Shown here: positions 32,995 through 46,500 of the stretch, piece by piece | Numbering within the stretch: the stretch's first letter is position 1 | How the letters are laid out: each line of letters starts with the position of its first letter | DNA from: Spisula solida | Taxonomy: Eukaryota > Mollusca > Bivalvia > Venerida > Mactridae | DNA length: 64,000 nucleotides | Direction of reading: 5' to 3' | Assembly: GCA_947247005.1 (NCBI GenBank) | Contig: OX365949.1 | Location: 17,797,130-17,861,129 of the forward strand | Translations under genes and position numbers: made by a program | The notes under the pieces: model-generated | Databases searched by the model: none | What the model was told of the DNA's origin: nothing | What the model saw: only the letters and a program-made list of their open reading frames with translations

Positions 32995-35459
32995 AGAGCA
33001 TTGATAAAATAGTACCCTGGTGCGAGAGATATCATTGAAAATGGTACTTACCGATGAATCTCCCTGGCTAGACGCCCGTCATAGTCGGTCCCAGGTAACT
33101 GCTCATTCGCTCCATGTCAGGATAGTGTGGCTGGTTGACCAGTGGTACTTTACTAAAAGAAAGCCAAATAAACGCAACGGACATTAAATTTTGTGGTTTG
33201 TAACAACATGCGAGATAACTCTCATAATACATTGCTGAAGAAATTTGAGTTACCTCGCTTGGCTTATGGTTTTCGTTCTAGCTATAATATAACTATTAAA
33301 ATGAAAGTTTTATACAAATACTGGGACAATCTTCGAAACTGGGGTCACACTGACAGGTTCTAGTAATATTATGTTCCATATTTGTTAGATACTTGATGGT
33401 GTATCGACAGTCATTGATGGCCATATAGGGCGATCGAAGAAATAGTAAAAAAGGAGTATTTATACATGTATAAGTAACATGGGAAACAATAATAATAATA
33501 AAGACTTCATTCTACTAGCTTTTTCGACAATGTTTTTAATATAAATTTTCGATCTTCCAAAAGATCTTTAACAATGACCAATTGAACAAAAAAAATATTT
33601 ATAGAAAAATAATCGGCTATTTTGGCCGTATGAAGTCACCGTGTGACTATCTCATTTGAAATTTTCATAAAAGTTGTTTCAATGAAAAACTGAGATATAT
33701 AACTCATTGCATTATTTGTTAACAAGTGACAGCCCTGAATAAATGGAACTACCGTATACTTGATCGACAATAGGTACAGTGAAGAAATGGAATAAAAACG
33801 TTTTTAATGATTGCAATCTGATCACTAATTTTGTCCTGTTTGAACGATTTGATTCATGCATTTTAAGTTAGTTTGAATTTTGAAACATAATCGGACCCAA
33901 GTGTTTGCAATTATCAATCACCGACTAATTGTAAGGCCATGGTCTAGATGAAAGTGTATATTATAATATTCTGGTTTTTTATACCGCATATTGTCATCTG
34001 AATCAATTTTTTAAAGTTCAAAGAGTCGGCAACCTTCATAATATTATTAGTATATTTAAACTACCTAAATATATATGGGTATATTTGTTAAACACAAATT
34101 TATAAATGCTTTTTTAGATTTCATTCATATGTAATTTCCATTCAAGGTTTTGAAGTTTTCTGAAATGTATATCATGTGACCGTCTCACGAAGATTTATGA
34201 ATGAACGAATTCAGCTTACAAACACACTTTAAAGTTTATAAAATATTGTGTGAGAATATTTGCCTTTAAACAACTTTAACTTTTTTAACTTTAATGTTAT
34301 ACGGTTCATTCAAAACCCAAGTAGTTGCATTTATAATGCACGTTTCATTGAGTCTAGGGTTAGTCATGGTTGTGTATCAAACGGTGCAACTCGTTATTTC
34401 TTAAATAAGTAAATCTTTTCATTGAAGCACCGTCATAAATATATACAGACATCCCTCCGTGTCCATCTGTGAGTCATTGTACAATTGCTGACAAGAGGAT
34501 TTTACCTAATACTGGATACATTATAAGATAATTAAATATATAGAGCCATCTATAAGTCGGCTCGATACAAATGTAATTAAAAAAAACACAACGTTTTTTC
34601 TTGAGCGTTTGATTACGGACGTAAAACTGGGCAATTAAAGAATTGAAACAGACAAGCAACTTACTTCGTCCCAAATGCAGGACATAGGGCACCCACCAGT
34701 GTGTGTGTAGGTCATCTTGGTATATTTTGTGCTGGCGATCGAAACTTATTATTAATATTATTAAATCATATGGTGCATGCTCCTAAATATTCAGAAACAC
34801 TAAATCATGAAGTGTTGCAATGCATCGCATCGCGCTTTATGGTAAAAGTGCACTGAATTCACCAACATACGACATAACTTTAATTCTTGCTCTTCGTGGT
34901 ATGCATTGTATTGTAAATACAGTTTGTAATTTCATAACGCTCATTTTAAAGAAGGTCAATAACAAATTAATAATATTATGTTGTATTAAGAGTTTTTAAA
35001 ATGGTGCATTTTTAAAAAGACCAATTGGCAATACAACCCAGACACACATAAGACCGATATTTTTGTTTAAATATAAAAAATGGATGGAGTTAGAAATCGT
35101 TAATCTTTGTAAGCTAATTAAACATATGCTTAAATACTCAATTTACGGAAGCTCGATGAAGAGTGAATGTAAATGCTTCATGCTTGTAATTTAATGTCTC
35201 GTTTTACCGACTGATTGAACATTACGATATATTTTAATTCATTGCGTCAATTGAAAACCTGCCACCTGCATCGTGCATTTATTTGTATATATGCACTGTG
35301 TCTACAATAAAAGTCTTAGCAAGGGGTCCAGAGCTTTACCGATATTTCCGGGATTCGACTCTTGACAGAGTTCTCACACTTTATTCTAAACTAATTATAC
35401 TTCAAGCTGCAATTCTAATTGTTCTGTTTTACAATGTCTTTTTCTCTCCTACACCGGCA
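32995..35459. other. Gene-free AT-rich stretch
   Basis: No coding block, RNA gene or defined repeat recognised; chance frames only. Confidence 0.4.
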
Positions 35460-35625
35460 TTATGTAAGGTTTTAAACATAACACTGTTGCGTACAGAGGT
35501 CCCGGGTTCGATCCCACGCAACGACATACAAACGTCTTTTAAACGGTTGTGGTTAGTGTTATCTATTTATCGAAATCAAGCTCTACTGTACAGACCGTAT
35601 AACTGTGGAGAAGGTTTATAGTAAG
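35460..35625 (+). repeat. tRNA-like repeat
   Basis: Contains GTACAGAGGTCCCGGGTTCG and ATCCCACGCAACGAC, a B-box-like GGTTCGATCCC preceded by tRNA-like sequence. A frame that reads through it is fortuitous. Confidence 0.5.
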
Positions 35626-35704
35626 CGCGGCATAGACCCAATGCCTAAGACATTTGTCTTGAAATTGCACGAATTGAATTTTACCATCTCCATGTGCTTT
35701 CTTA

Positions 35705-35960
35705 TACAGATGCACGGCGGGGGTCCAGTGGTTATTTAGTAGGCTGGGTTTGTAACCCAGCGCTCCGAGTTTAATTCCCAGTCGCTACAGGTCATTTCCT
35801 TCGATGCAATTTGACAACAATGCTGATTTTCCTCCTCGAGTGGAGGGGTTGCAGGTTCCTTTTGGAAGAGTAAGTTTGGTCTGGTTAGGATACTGCCCAG
35901 GAAAACTGGTTAGGTGAATAGACCGTCGTTTATATCCGAAAAACTGCTGAGAAACGGCGT
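35705..35960 (+). mobile_element. Putative tRNA-derived SINE
   Basis: GTCCAGTGGTTATTTAGTAG (A-box-like), then GTTTGTAACCCAGCGCTCCG and B-box-like GAGTTTAATTCCCAG, followed by a ~170-bp non-tRNA body. Divergent and not clearly the same family as 8535. Confidence 0.5.
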
Positions 35961-35999
35961 CAAATTCGAATAATCAAACAATGTTGTCTCAGACACTGT

Positions 36000-38900
36000 C
36001 AAATCACGTGTTTCAGAGCACGTGTGTCAGAGCACGTGTGGTTCACTAACTAAGTAATGCAATCATCGTAATGTCAGTCCTACATCGTCTTAAATCAGCA
36101 ATTCTGTCCCTAATTGTCTGGTGTAAAGTTACGTTCTGTGTTCTCTCAGATTGGTTCCGTCACAAAACGTGTCAAATGTGCTCTCTGCATGGTCAGTGTT
36201 TCCTGGTCTAACCGCGAAACGTGACTAAATAAGTCTCCAGTGTACGGTAAACTAGTGGTTAATTGATGTAATTGCGTTTTCTTCCTTCAATTTCGGAGAG
36301 TGCTTAATTCTATTTCTTGTTTGTTGCAATGTTGGATTAGTTTGTCACCCAAATACTCCATAGGTACAGACTGTATATATGGAAGCGTCTTTTTTGTGAT
36401 AGAAGAAGACGAGAATGTCAAAGAAAGTCAGTTACCACCATTCACTGCACTATGGTATGAAGAACACGTTCGGGTAGCTAAGCCTTCAAGTCTGTCGCAG
36501 ATGTATTAAGCCTATATCACAATGAGGAATTCCTCGTCGGCGATGTGGAATTACACATAGACAAGTTCACCCGATGGATCCAGATGGTTTTGCTGAATCT
36601 ACCACCGAAGCTCCCCATTGCCATCGGGAGTACCACCCCGAAGCAGTCGAATCGAAGTGTAACGTCAAGGACACATCAAGAGTTCTCCCGATGCATGCCC
36701 GCCCCCTAATAATCCCAGAGAAATATCCTTAACAAATTCGGGTCTTTAATCCCGAGAACGTGAATGTGTCACTGAAAAATATTTAAATATCCAAGGAGAT
36801 TTCTGACATTTTAGCGAAACATCGTCGATGTGTCGGGGAAGCATCTTGGATACCTCGCGGGACACGTTTTTTCTCTCGGAAGCATCCCGATCATTCCCGA
36901 GGCTATGAGTGCTTCAGGGATACCTCCCCGAGATTGTCCCGAGCTCTGGGGATGCCCCCACGGGATCTTCCTAACATCGCACTAATATCGGGGAAAATAC
37001 ATGCATTGAACTTTTCCTATGATATGTCACTAAATGCCCAAATACTTCCCGAAACTTCACAGAGACATCGGGGAGCTTCCCGGAGACATCAGGTAACCTG
37101 TTCCCGACGCCTTTTGGGGCTACCAATAACCATCCGGAGTACATTGAAATGTTCGCCCCATCTCTTATATAAGATAGATTATAGCATGTGAAGGATACAG
37201 TCAGAAATTTGGTATCGTAAATGATCAGTACAATATATTAGTATTATAACTAATTTCGCAATCGAGCTAAAATAAATTAGTATAAGACTAATACCGTGAT
37301 GACGAGTTAGTATTAGAAAAAATCAATGATTCGAACACTGACAATACATTCCTGTTTTCAACGCTTAGGACGATTGGTTGCCATGCTAAAATTTCCAATT
37401 ATTAACGCATCAATTATGTTGGATCTTGTCCTTAAGAACGTGCTGACATAGTTGTGTTTGAAAAAAAAATTAAGATAAAAATCATAACATCATTAGAAAT
37501 GTTAGTACCTTTTAACAGGTGCGATAGATTACTTGGCTTATACCTTATCAACAAAATATAGAACTGCAAATCAGGACGCTAACATGTGATAGCTTTTTCT
37601 CATAGTGCTATTGAAGCACATATTAAACATTTTCTGACAGCTGTTTGGATGCCTCTGACAACCAATCAATTAAGTTCTTGACTTGACAAAATGTTGTCAT
37701 TTTCTGTCAAATATTGGTTCAATATTCAATGGGTAAAATTCCTTTCTTATAAAGACATTGTGAAGTTTATGTTCGCAAGTTACATATGCAATGTAAAGGT
37801 TTGATACCGGGCAACACTTTTGCTATCGTTTTGTAGATCTATGTATCTCGTATATAGTTAGACCGGGTTCCGTGGTGTGTAGATACGACCGTTGACTTCA
37901 AATTGCTAACGCGGCTCGAACTCGGGAAGACACCCCAATCTTCTAAGATACCTTTCATGTGCACAACGCGCGTCTTTCGGTAGATGCCGAAGATCGTTGG
38001 CTGTATCAAATAAGGCTCTAAGTGGCTTGGTTGGCTGGATTTGCAAAATGGAACTGAGCCATTACAAGAATGCACTTACGCTAATAAATAGATCCGAGTG
38101 TCTTTAAGCAATCAGGCGTCATTTGACAGTACAGTCTTTGATGAGCATGTCACACATTTATGTCCTTTAGGCTTAATCGAAGTGACTGTGCTATCAAGAC
38201 ATATGGACTGTTCTTTTCCATGTTTACAATCAATTGAGGCGACCAAGATACGTAATTTGATGGGCATAAGTTGAACAATATGGATATAAAATAATTACAT
38301 TACCAAGCTATCAAAAATAGGGGAAGAATATTGAAGAAGATAAAACATACCACACCAACGGGAACTATGTATGAAATAGTAATAATTAAACCTGTTCGAA
38401 TGGCAGTGGGAAATATAGCCAGTCTCTCAAACTACTTACTCAAAAAATGTTCAAATTAATTATGTATGTTTTTGTATCTGGATTAATTAATACGCGCGTT
38501 GATGATTAATATGTCCCCACCTGTTCTATATTCATTTATGTACCAAGCCTAATTCACATACATGTATAATACCTTGGTACGCTTTTTTGTGTATGTATGC
38601 ATGCAAAATAAATTATTATTTCTGCCGAATTGCGTTCAATATTATAATTATATAAACCATTCATATTCCCCATGCATGACTAAATACAAGTACATAGGCA
38701 ATAGATCCATTGAGGTTTTTCTACACCAGTCTAGTGTAGACACGATCGATGTATCAATGATTGATCTTGTCAATCATAACCCGAAGGATGGGGGTAATGT
38801 GAGAAAACAATCAAACGCGCATACATTTTATAGAGTTGAATATGAAAGTTTCGCCAGTTATTAATTTTCACGAATTTTAATAAGTAGATTTTAAATTTAA

Positions 38901-40062
38901 GAAGTTTTAAAATCTCGAACATTCACTGTGTACAAACTAGTCAACTTCCAGTTATCGCAATAAGGCATACACGTTTAATTGAAAAGTATTCCAATAAGTC
39001 ATACAGTGGTCGCAAATCACAGACGCTTTTGCTCACAATAAGTCATACAAGTTTAATTGTATAGTGTCCCAATAAGTCATACAGTGATTGGGTATACAAG
39101 CTATGACATTTAATCTCGCGAGACGCTTCAAAATAACGAATTCGCGAAATTTGGACATCACGACAATATGTGATTTTACAGTAATATTTATATTTTGCCA
39201 CGAACGAATCAAACGTTTTGATCAAAACGGCGTCACGGCTAATCCTGTGAAAGCTCGCGATGTGTACATTAATGATATACTGGGTTTAATTTTGTATGAA
39301 CAACGTCAACTACAACCCAAGCATCGACTATAGGTGTTTAAATTGGTTAAACAATTTTAAAATTCTCATAGTTCGTCATATTTAAACGTTTTTGAAAGTT
39401 TTCTCTATCAGTTACTCAAACTGACGTAAATTATTGTTTGTGGGATTTAAGAAGCACCGTACATTATATCATTTCCATAAACTAACCAGGCTTGGCGTTT
39501 TCCCATACTACGAAAGCGTTACAACTGTTGATTCGTTGAATTTTTTAAGCGCGTGTATTATATATATCATTCAAGTGGTCACAAGGCGGTTCATTATAAA
39601 TTTGTAAGCCGTGATGGTTAGGTTGGATAAAGTTCTGTGCTAATATCAATGAGTGAATGCAACTTTGGCTGAGAGTTAACGTATATCTAATAGGGTTTGA
39701 AATACACGCACAAACACTTTGTTTTTAGTTGATGGATAAAGTAATTAATATAATAATACAATAGTTTTTCATGCAATTGTATCATATATATATTGGAAAA
39801 ACTCAGTTTCATGTAAAGGATTTTATTAAAAACATATTTTGCTCCTCGGAAATACCACAATAGCAGTGGAATTTGCTGGAGACAAGGACAATTAAAACTT
39901 TCATTGAAAATATTCGATATTTCTTGAAAACATGTGATTTTAGTATTGGATTTGTGAGTCGCTTTATTAAATAGTGAGCAATCGTTTGTAGGCATTTAAT
40001 GAACAATCGTGTCGCTGGTATGCAACAGTAGAGTGGAGATAATACTTTTACTGCAAGGGAAA
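36000..40062. other. Intergenic region upstream of the secreted-protein gene
   Basis: No gene supported. About 36820-37110 is a GC-richer block with recurring CCCCGAGA / TCGGGGAAGC words. Three AATAAGTCATAC units lie at 38995-39085. TATATATA tracts near 39555 and 39785 are possible but unproven promoter elements for the gene starting at 40063. Confidence 0.4.
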
Positions 40063-40599
40063 ATGGAGAATTTGTTGTTGAAATATTTATTTATTTTATG
40101 TATTGGATTTAGTAGTGCAATAGATTTGAATGCCGACTTGAATTTTTTATCAGACCTCTTACCCGGATTTTACAGCAATAATGCCAGACATTCAAAACAT
40201 TTTCGACACAGTTTTGACCGATCTATTAACAGTCACGACTCGCCGGCGGAGGCACTGACCACCATACCCCTGACGTCAATATATCAACCGGTTGACGTCA
40301 CATTCCTACCGGAATCATTCAATGTCTATGTGGAACAAACACAATACGACAAACAAAAGAAACAATGGTTATACAGTTTTACAAAAGATGAGACAAAACG
40401 ATCTATACGACTTCAAGTGTATTCATTTCTTGATAGTTCCTTAGTTGACAAAATCAGTAAATATCCTCGTTCCATAAAATATCTCACGGAAAAGGACGTG
40501 AGCACTCGAGGAGAATGCGACATGTTATGGCGTCGGCTCCGAGACACCTTCGTCGGCACGACTACAAGACATTGTATTGCCGTCGTAGACAATGTACAG
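40063..40599 (+). CDS. Secreted-protein gene, exon 1
   Basis: 179 codons with signal peptide at residues 1-19. After it: DLNADLNFLSDLLPGF, a His/Arg/Ser-rich spacer, then DVTFLPESFNVYVEQTQYDK and SIRLQVYSFLDSSL, and GECDMLWRRLRDTFVGTTTR. It stays open and shows coding-like composition, unlike surrounding frames. If the donor is not used, translation ends nine codons later at TAA (40627), so a short single-exon form is a formal alternative. Confidence 0.82.
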
Positions 40600-43500
40600 G
40601 TATGGTTGTATTTCATATTATCCAGATAAATGTACATGTTTCCAAACTTTAAACAGACGTCGGTGATCATAACGACGGGGCCGCTATTTTTTACCGAACT
40701 GTAAATATAATTCAGCGCGGTATATAGTTTCCCTATGTATAAAAAAGTGTTCAGAAACTTCAGAACTTTGCTCGCTAAAAGTTTTTTTTCTAATCATTCC
40801 TTCTAAAAGATTAAATCTGCCGACGCGTTCAACAGCCGCAAAATTGACAAATTGAGGCAAATTATATCATAACTTTTGCTAGCTTGCGATCTTTAAATTG
40901 AAAATGTGACTTTCAAAGCATATAGCAAACTATGAACTTTCTTTTTATTTTATAATTTAATTTAACTAAATTGTTAATGCTTGAAATGCTGTAGCTCTCG
41001 TGAGATTTTCATTTCAACAAATTTAATATCGCCGTAACAATGCAATTATTTTGATATTATATTCGCTGTTGTAATATTCCGTTGACAAAGTAATATTTAT
41101 TAGATAATTTGAAAGACAGGAAATAGAAGTTACGATGTTTTAAATGTTGAAAATTTCAACATGTTGAATATGACGATCTGGTTTTTGCCAATTAAATACT
41201 AGACAGCGGAGTTAGTCACGTTATTTGTGCAGAGTGAGTCTAACAATTCAGAAAACCTATTTAACAAAATGATAACGATACATGCATTTTATAAAGTACA
41301 ACCTCAATAATAACACTGTCTGCTCTTTGTACCTTTTGAAAACTAGTCACATTACTCGAGTTATCTCGAGTAGAAATATCAGCTCACATTGAGATTTTTG
41401 CTAAAATCAGAGTCTAAATTTTAGAAACATCTTGATATTTTACTGCTGTAAAGTCTGGTTCCTGATGTCAATTTTGAGTCCAGTCCCCCATGGAAATTAC
41501 TTTAAAGATGAATGACTATATGTGAAATGATATTTAGCTCAAATTGAGATTCTTAGGAGGATCGGGGCTTGGTCACGAGGCCCAAAGTATCTCAATTTGA
41601 GTTAAATATCGGCCTGAATAATGGCTGTATTAGATTTTATAGAAATTTTCATACGAAGCCACAAAATCTGAAATGACAAAGCAGAAACAGTCAACGGTTC
41701 TGCGTTTGAAATATCATTTCAAGAGCTCCAAAGTATAGTTGTCTCAAACTTAGAGACCCTAATTTGAGTAAAATCAATTTGAGCTGAGATGTGTACTGGG
41801 GATATTTTAGGAGATCAAGACATGGTTTCATTGTTCAATTGGTCTTAATATAGTTACTTGCTTATGTATATTTATTTCAAATCTGTAATTTGTTAACAAA
41901 GAATGTATCTATATTTGTAATTTACATTATTTATGTTGCATATTATATCATAACATACCTAATCATTACTTGTATACATCTGTAAATATCTTATGTTTAA
42001 TTGTCAGTGACTTGTAGGTCCATTGGGCCGGGTGCTGTAATCTTGTAATGTAATATCATGAATTCACATGTTGTAATATTGCACATGTCACTTAATAAAT
42101 ACGTGTACTTCACTTACTTATGCTAATGTCACATTTCCCCTACGAGCTTCTTACGAGCTCCGCACGAGTTGATTTTGGCAAACTCGCACGTAGCCCGTAC
42201 GGACACCGAAGATTCGTACTTTTCTTAACTCGTACGAGCATCGTACGCCGGATATCGCACAAGTGAACCTCTATAGATTGTTCGTGGTCCGTACGAGCTG
42301 TGACCAGACCATACGAACATACAAAAACCGTTAGAATTTCAAAAGTTGTGAACTCGTACGAGTTGATAAATTCGCACGGATATCGTACGAGCTTTGTGAC
42401 CGTAGCATTACTTAGAGGTGTAAAACGAAGCACAAAACAACAAAATTAGACCATCAGATAAGTTCGTAATTTTGAGATGGTCCTTAGATGCCACTAGTTG
42501 AGAGTCATCATTACTTTAATTTTTATTGTACCAGGGATCCTTTATTGTTATAGGGTCCCTGATTGTACATTACATTTTATTCATCAGTAAATGTTTGGAA
42601 TACGAATCGTTCTAGGGCCCTTTTGACACGTGTCTCATCGACTAGAATTTAATGTGAATGGGGATCAGTAGTCGAATTCATTTTCAATATTCGCCAAACT
42701 GTTTGCGTTTTAATTCAAACATAGCAACTTACAGCACAAACAGTTGAAAGTCCCAACGCTAATCTAATTAAATAAAACTAACAAAGATTCATGTTAAATG
42801 TTGTGGGCCAGCCGGCCTACATCAAATAATATAACCCCTTTCTAATTATGTCTGTAACACGAACTAGGCCTAACATTTTCTTAATTTTCAGTCATTTGAA
42901 TCAAACATTGGGATAATACATGTTAAAACAAAATTCGATTGGTGAATTTAGAAACCTGTGCTTCATAATTATGTTTACGATTTCTTTTCACTATTTAATG
43001 TCTTCATTTCGATTTCATTGAGCTTTTAAATCAGCTAAGACGAATTGCGAACTATCGGGCTTATTGCTTACCTATTCATTCATCATGCAACGATTTGCCG
43101 ACAACACAAAAACGAACGAAATTTAAATGTTGTATACCGAGCGTAGATATATATACAACCTGCGGATTTATCATTATTGATCTAACGCTTGTACTGTTCT
43201 GTTTTACACCGACATATCTGTATTTCATTCAATTTTGAGTAAGGTAGGTTACGTAATAGAATGTGTCCCATTTTACCCATGCTCATATTAGGCCAAAACA
43301 AAGAAATTGTGTTGTTCTGATCACAGGATCTTGGTGCGATTTTAGGGTCCGGTAAAACGTTTTTTGAGTATTTTTTTGCCAGACCCTACAAAAATTGCAC
43401 CGAGAATCTTTCGTTTTGGTTTTTGTAACTTGCTGAAAAAATGGGTAAGGCTACAGGTAACTGCATAATTGTAATATTTTTTTACAAACACGTACTTATA

Positions 43501-46500
43501 CTTTACAAAGTTGTATGAACTTTACAAATAGTTTTTTTTTTTATTTTTTTTTTCAAAGAAACAGTACCTGTGAGTAGACTGGTGTTGTTTTTTAAATTTA
43601 TTTTATTGATTTTATAAACTCGAAAATTCGACAATCAATGCTCCTCGGTGACTTCCTGTAAAAGGTCAATGAAATATTAATTGTAGATACAACCAATAGA
43701 GTGTGTAGGGTAACCTGAACCACAATATCATATTTTTTTGCCTTATCAAAATTGGTGTATAAACGATATCTGCACATGCCATATTAACATATTACATTCG
43801 TATGTTTGCGATAACTCATGATTAATTCATTAACCATACAACATGCACACTTTATACAGCCACTCTTAAATAATGTGTATGTAAATTCCGTACTTCAAAC
43901 TGCTATAATGAATGGAATAAAAACCGAATGTTTCCGTATAATCTGCACGAGAGTTGTCACCTCAGTATGTCTGTTCTATAATTACGCTGGATTCAGACAT
44001 ATTCGTCCGGTGGTATTTACATCCAATGTTTGTAGATCTATGGACAAGGAAACGAAATCATTGATGTTTGCAATGTAAGTGACTTTATCCGGGGGTGTGC
44101 GAAGCTGGCAGTCCACTGTCCAATGTCCATTCTAGCTGTCCATCATTGAATTAGAATTAGAGATTGTTCTCTAATTCATTATTGGACAACTGTCCACTGT
44201 TCATTCTAGCTGTCCATCTAATTAAATATGCTGTACAACTGTCCACTGTTCATTCTAGCTGTCCATCTAATTTATTATGCTGGACAACTGTCCACTGTCA
44301 ATTCTAGCTGTCCATCTAATTAAATATGCTGGACAACTGTCCAAAGTAGCTGTCCATTCTGAATGTCCATCCTTTCCATTCCTATATCTGTATAACTGTA
44401 TATATATATATAAAATATACCAACTGTCCATTGTAGCTATCCATTTTGAATGTCCATTCTGGCTGTCCATTTCTATGATTGTTCAACTGGTCATCTTTGG
44501 TATTTGCTTTTATATCACAAATATACCAACTGTCCACAATGCAGCTGTCCATTCTGGCTTCACACATCCTTTATCCGGAGTTCATTGCTGGTTCAGTTGT
44601 GTGCTGGGCATCGTGTCGTGTAATTGTGGTCTGTGTTATTTCTGTTTTCTGGGCTTGGCTGTTTCAGTTGCGTGCCACCTTCCATGTCCGAATTTTCATT
44701 TTCCTTTTATAAACATAAAACTGGTTTATGCATGTAGTTCGTAACGAACCATCATTTACCCTGTATACAACGAACAGCATCTCCATTATGAAGAGTTCCA
44801 TATATCTATAGCACCACTTCAAAATGTTGAAGTAACAAAAATCAACAGAAATAGGTTTTTACAAAGCAACACTTTTCTTAATTTCCTTGTAAAATTGTGA
44901 CGCACAAAACTTTAATTTAACAAATACAAATTTATGTGTAGATGCTATCTTGCAAAGCTTTTGGAAGAAGGAACTGTACTTTTTCTACAAATAAATGCCC
45001 GTTTGGTATTGTGCTTCATATATTTGCTGCAGCTGCGACCTTTTCGCATGTCGCGATGGCATTCTGATCACCTCGGCCTTTATGCATTGCAATATATTTA
45101 CCGGAGACAAACGGAAATGAGCGAGATTTTATGATTGGTCACGATGACTAACAGATCAAAAACGTGTTAAAAAGCCGATCTTGGACCTTTCTACAACTAC
45201 AATTTTCCAAACGAGTTTTTGATTAGATGATGGCTTAGGTATTTCACGGCAGAAAGATGCACTTCAACTAAACAATTGTATAATGATGTAAAATATCAAA
45301 CACAAAACTTGTAACCACAGGCTCTCGATGCGGTTTTAAGGTATAGCAAACAAAACACCCGAAAATCGCACTGTCAGCTTTTGGCTGCGATATTTTGAAG
45401 TGATGCCAAGAGGCCTGGTTGCTTCAGCCGCTAGCTTAGTTGGTCGTGCAATCACTTTCTCAGCGAGAAGTCTCTTGTTCGAAGCCATGACCAACTGCCA
45501 TTATTCTTAACTTATGACACATGCGTATTGTTCTTAATCTATGAAACATGCACATTACATGACTGTGTAACTATGCAAAGCTATTCAATACATGCATACT
45601 TTTTAAACTGTGTTACCAGACTAATTAAGGGTTTCAGTTAGTTAAGTCCTACGTATTACGTTTCATGTAGTTATTGCTTCACTTCACTACCTAACAAAAC
45701 TATTTCAAAGGAACAATGGTGGTATTTTTGTAGCTGGAATGCAAATTATTTTTAATTGAACTTTCGACAATAATGTCACTTCCTGTGCAATTCAGGTTTA
45801 AAAAAATTCGAACGCAAAAAAGAAATATTTATGACTTTAAATAAGCGGTGTCCGCCCAACTTTTATAATGCTATCATAACGCCATAAAGCTTTAGTAATT
45901 AACAGGACAGAATTGCTGTTGGTTTAGCACAATGTTGTTACATCCTATGCTATTATGCTGTATATAGGTACAAGGTATATATTATTATCAATATTAAACA
46001 CTCAATACAAACTTGAACGACAAGTGCACACAATAAATAAAAAAAGGGCGTAGCCGTATTATGGAATGTATTTTTAAGATAACAATTAATGAGTTGATAA
46101 AATATATATTTATTAGTTTCTTTTTTAATCCTTAAACCATCCTACTGAGTTCTGAAGTACGTAGGTTTGGTAATAAATCATTATTCAAATCAAACGTACT
46201 GACTGGGATCGATGTTTAGACGACATTAGGTCAAAACAAACTAATAGTGTGGTTCAGGACTGGTTTCACAAAGCATCTTATAGGGAAATCTTAGATATTT
46301 TGACTTAAGTTAAAAAAAATTGCTGCATGTATTTCCTATGAAACTTAGAATAACTCATATTTTCTTTGTGATTATTGTAGCTCTTTACATAATGCCTTTA
46401 AACGATGTAAAAATGATAATTTTGATTTTCCTGTTTAGCTGATACAAGTTTAGGAAATTTTACGATTTAAGAAAGTTCTAAGTTTTCCATTAAGATGCTT

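Noticed and set aside
35283..35621. 112-codon plus-strand frame
   Set aside because: Its second half is a tRNA-like repeat; no family resemblance or splice context.
42140..42433. 97-codon minus-strand frame
   Set aside because: Lies within the CGTACGAG-rich TIR element; the frame reflects its biased composition.
44277..44744. 155-codon plus-strand frame and opposing minus-strand frames
   Set aside because: They begin in the CTGTCC tandem repeat and are open on both strands, with no domain or splice evidence.
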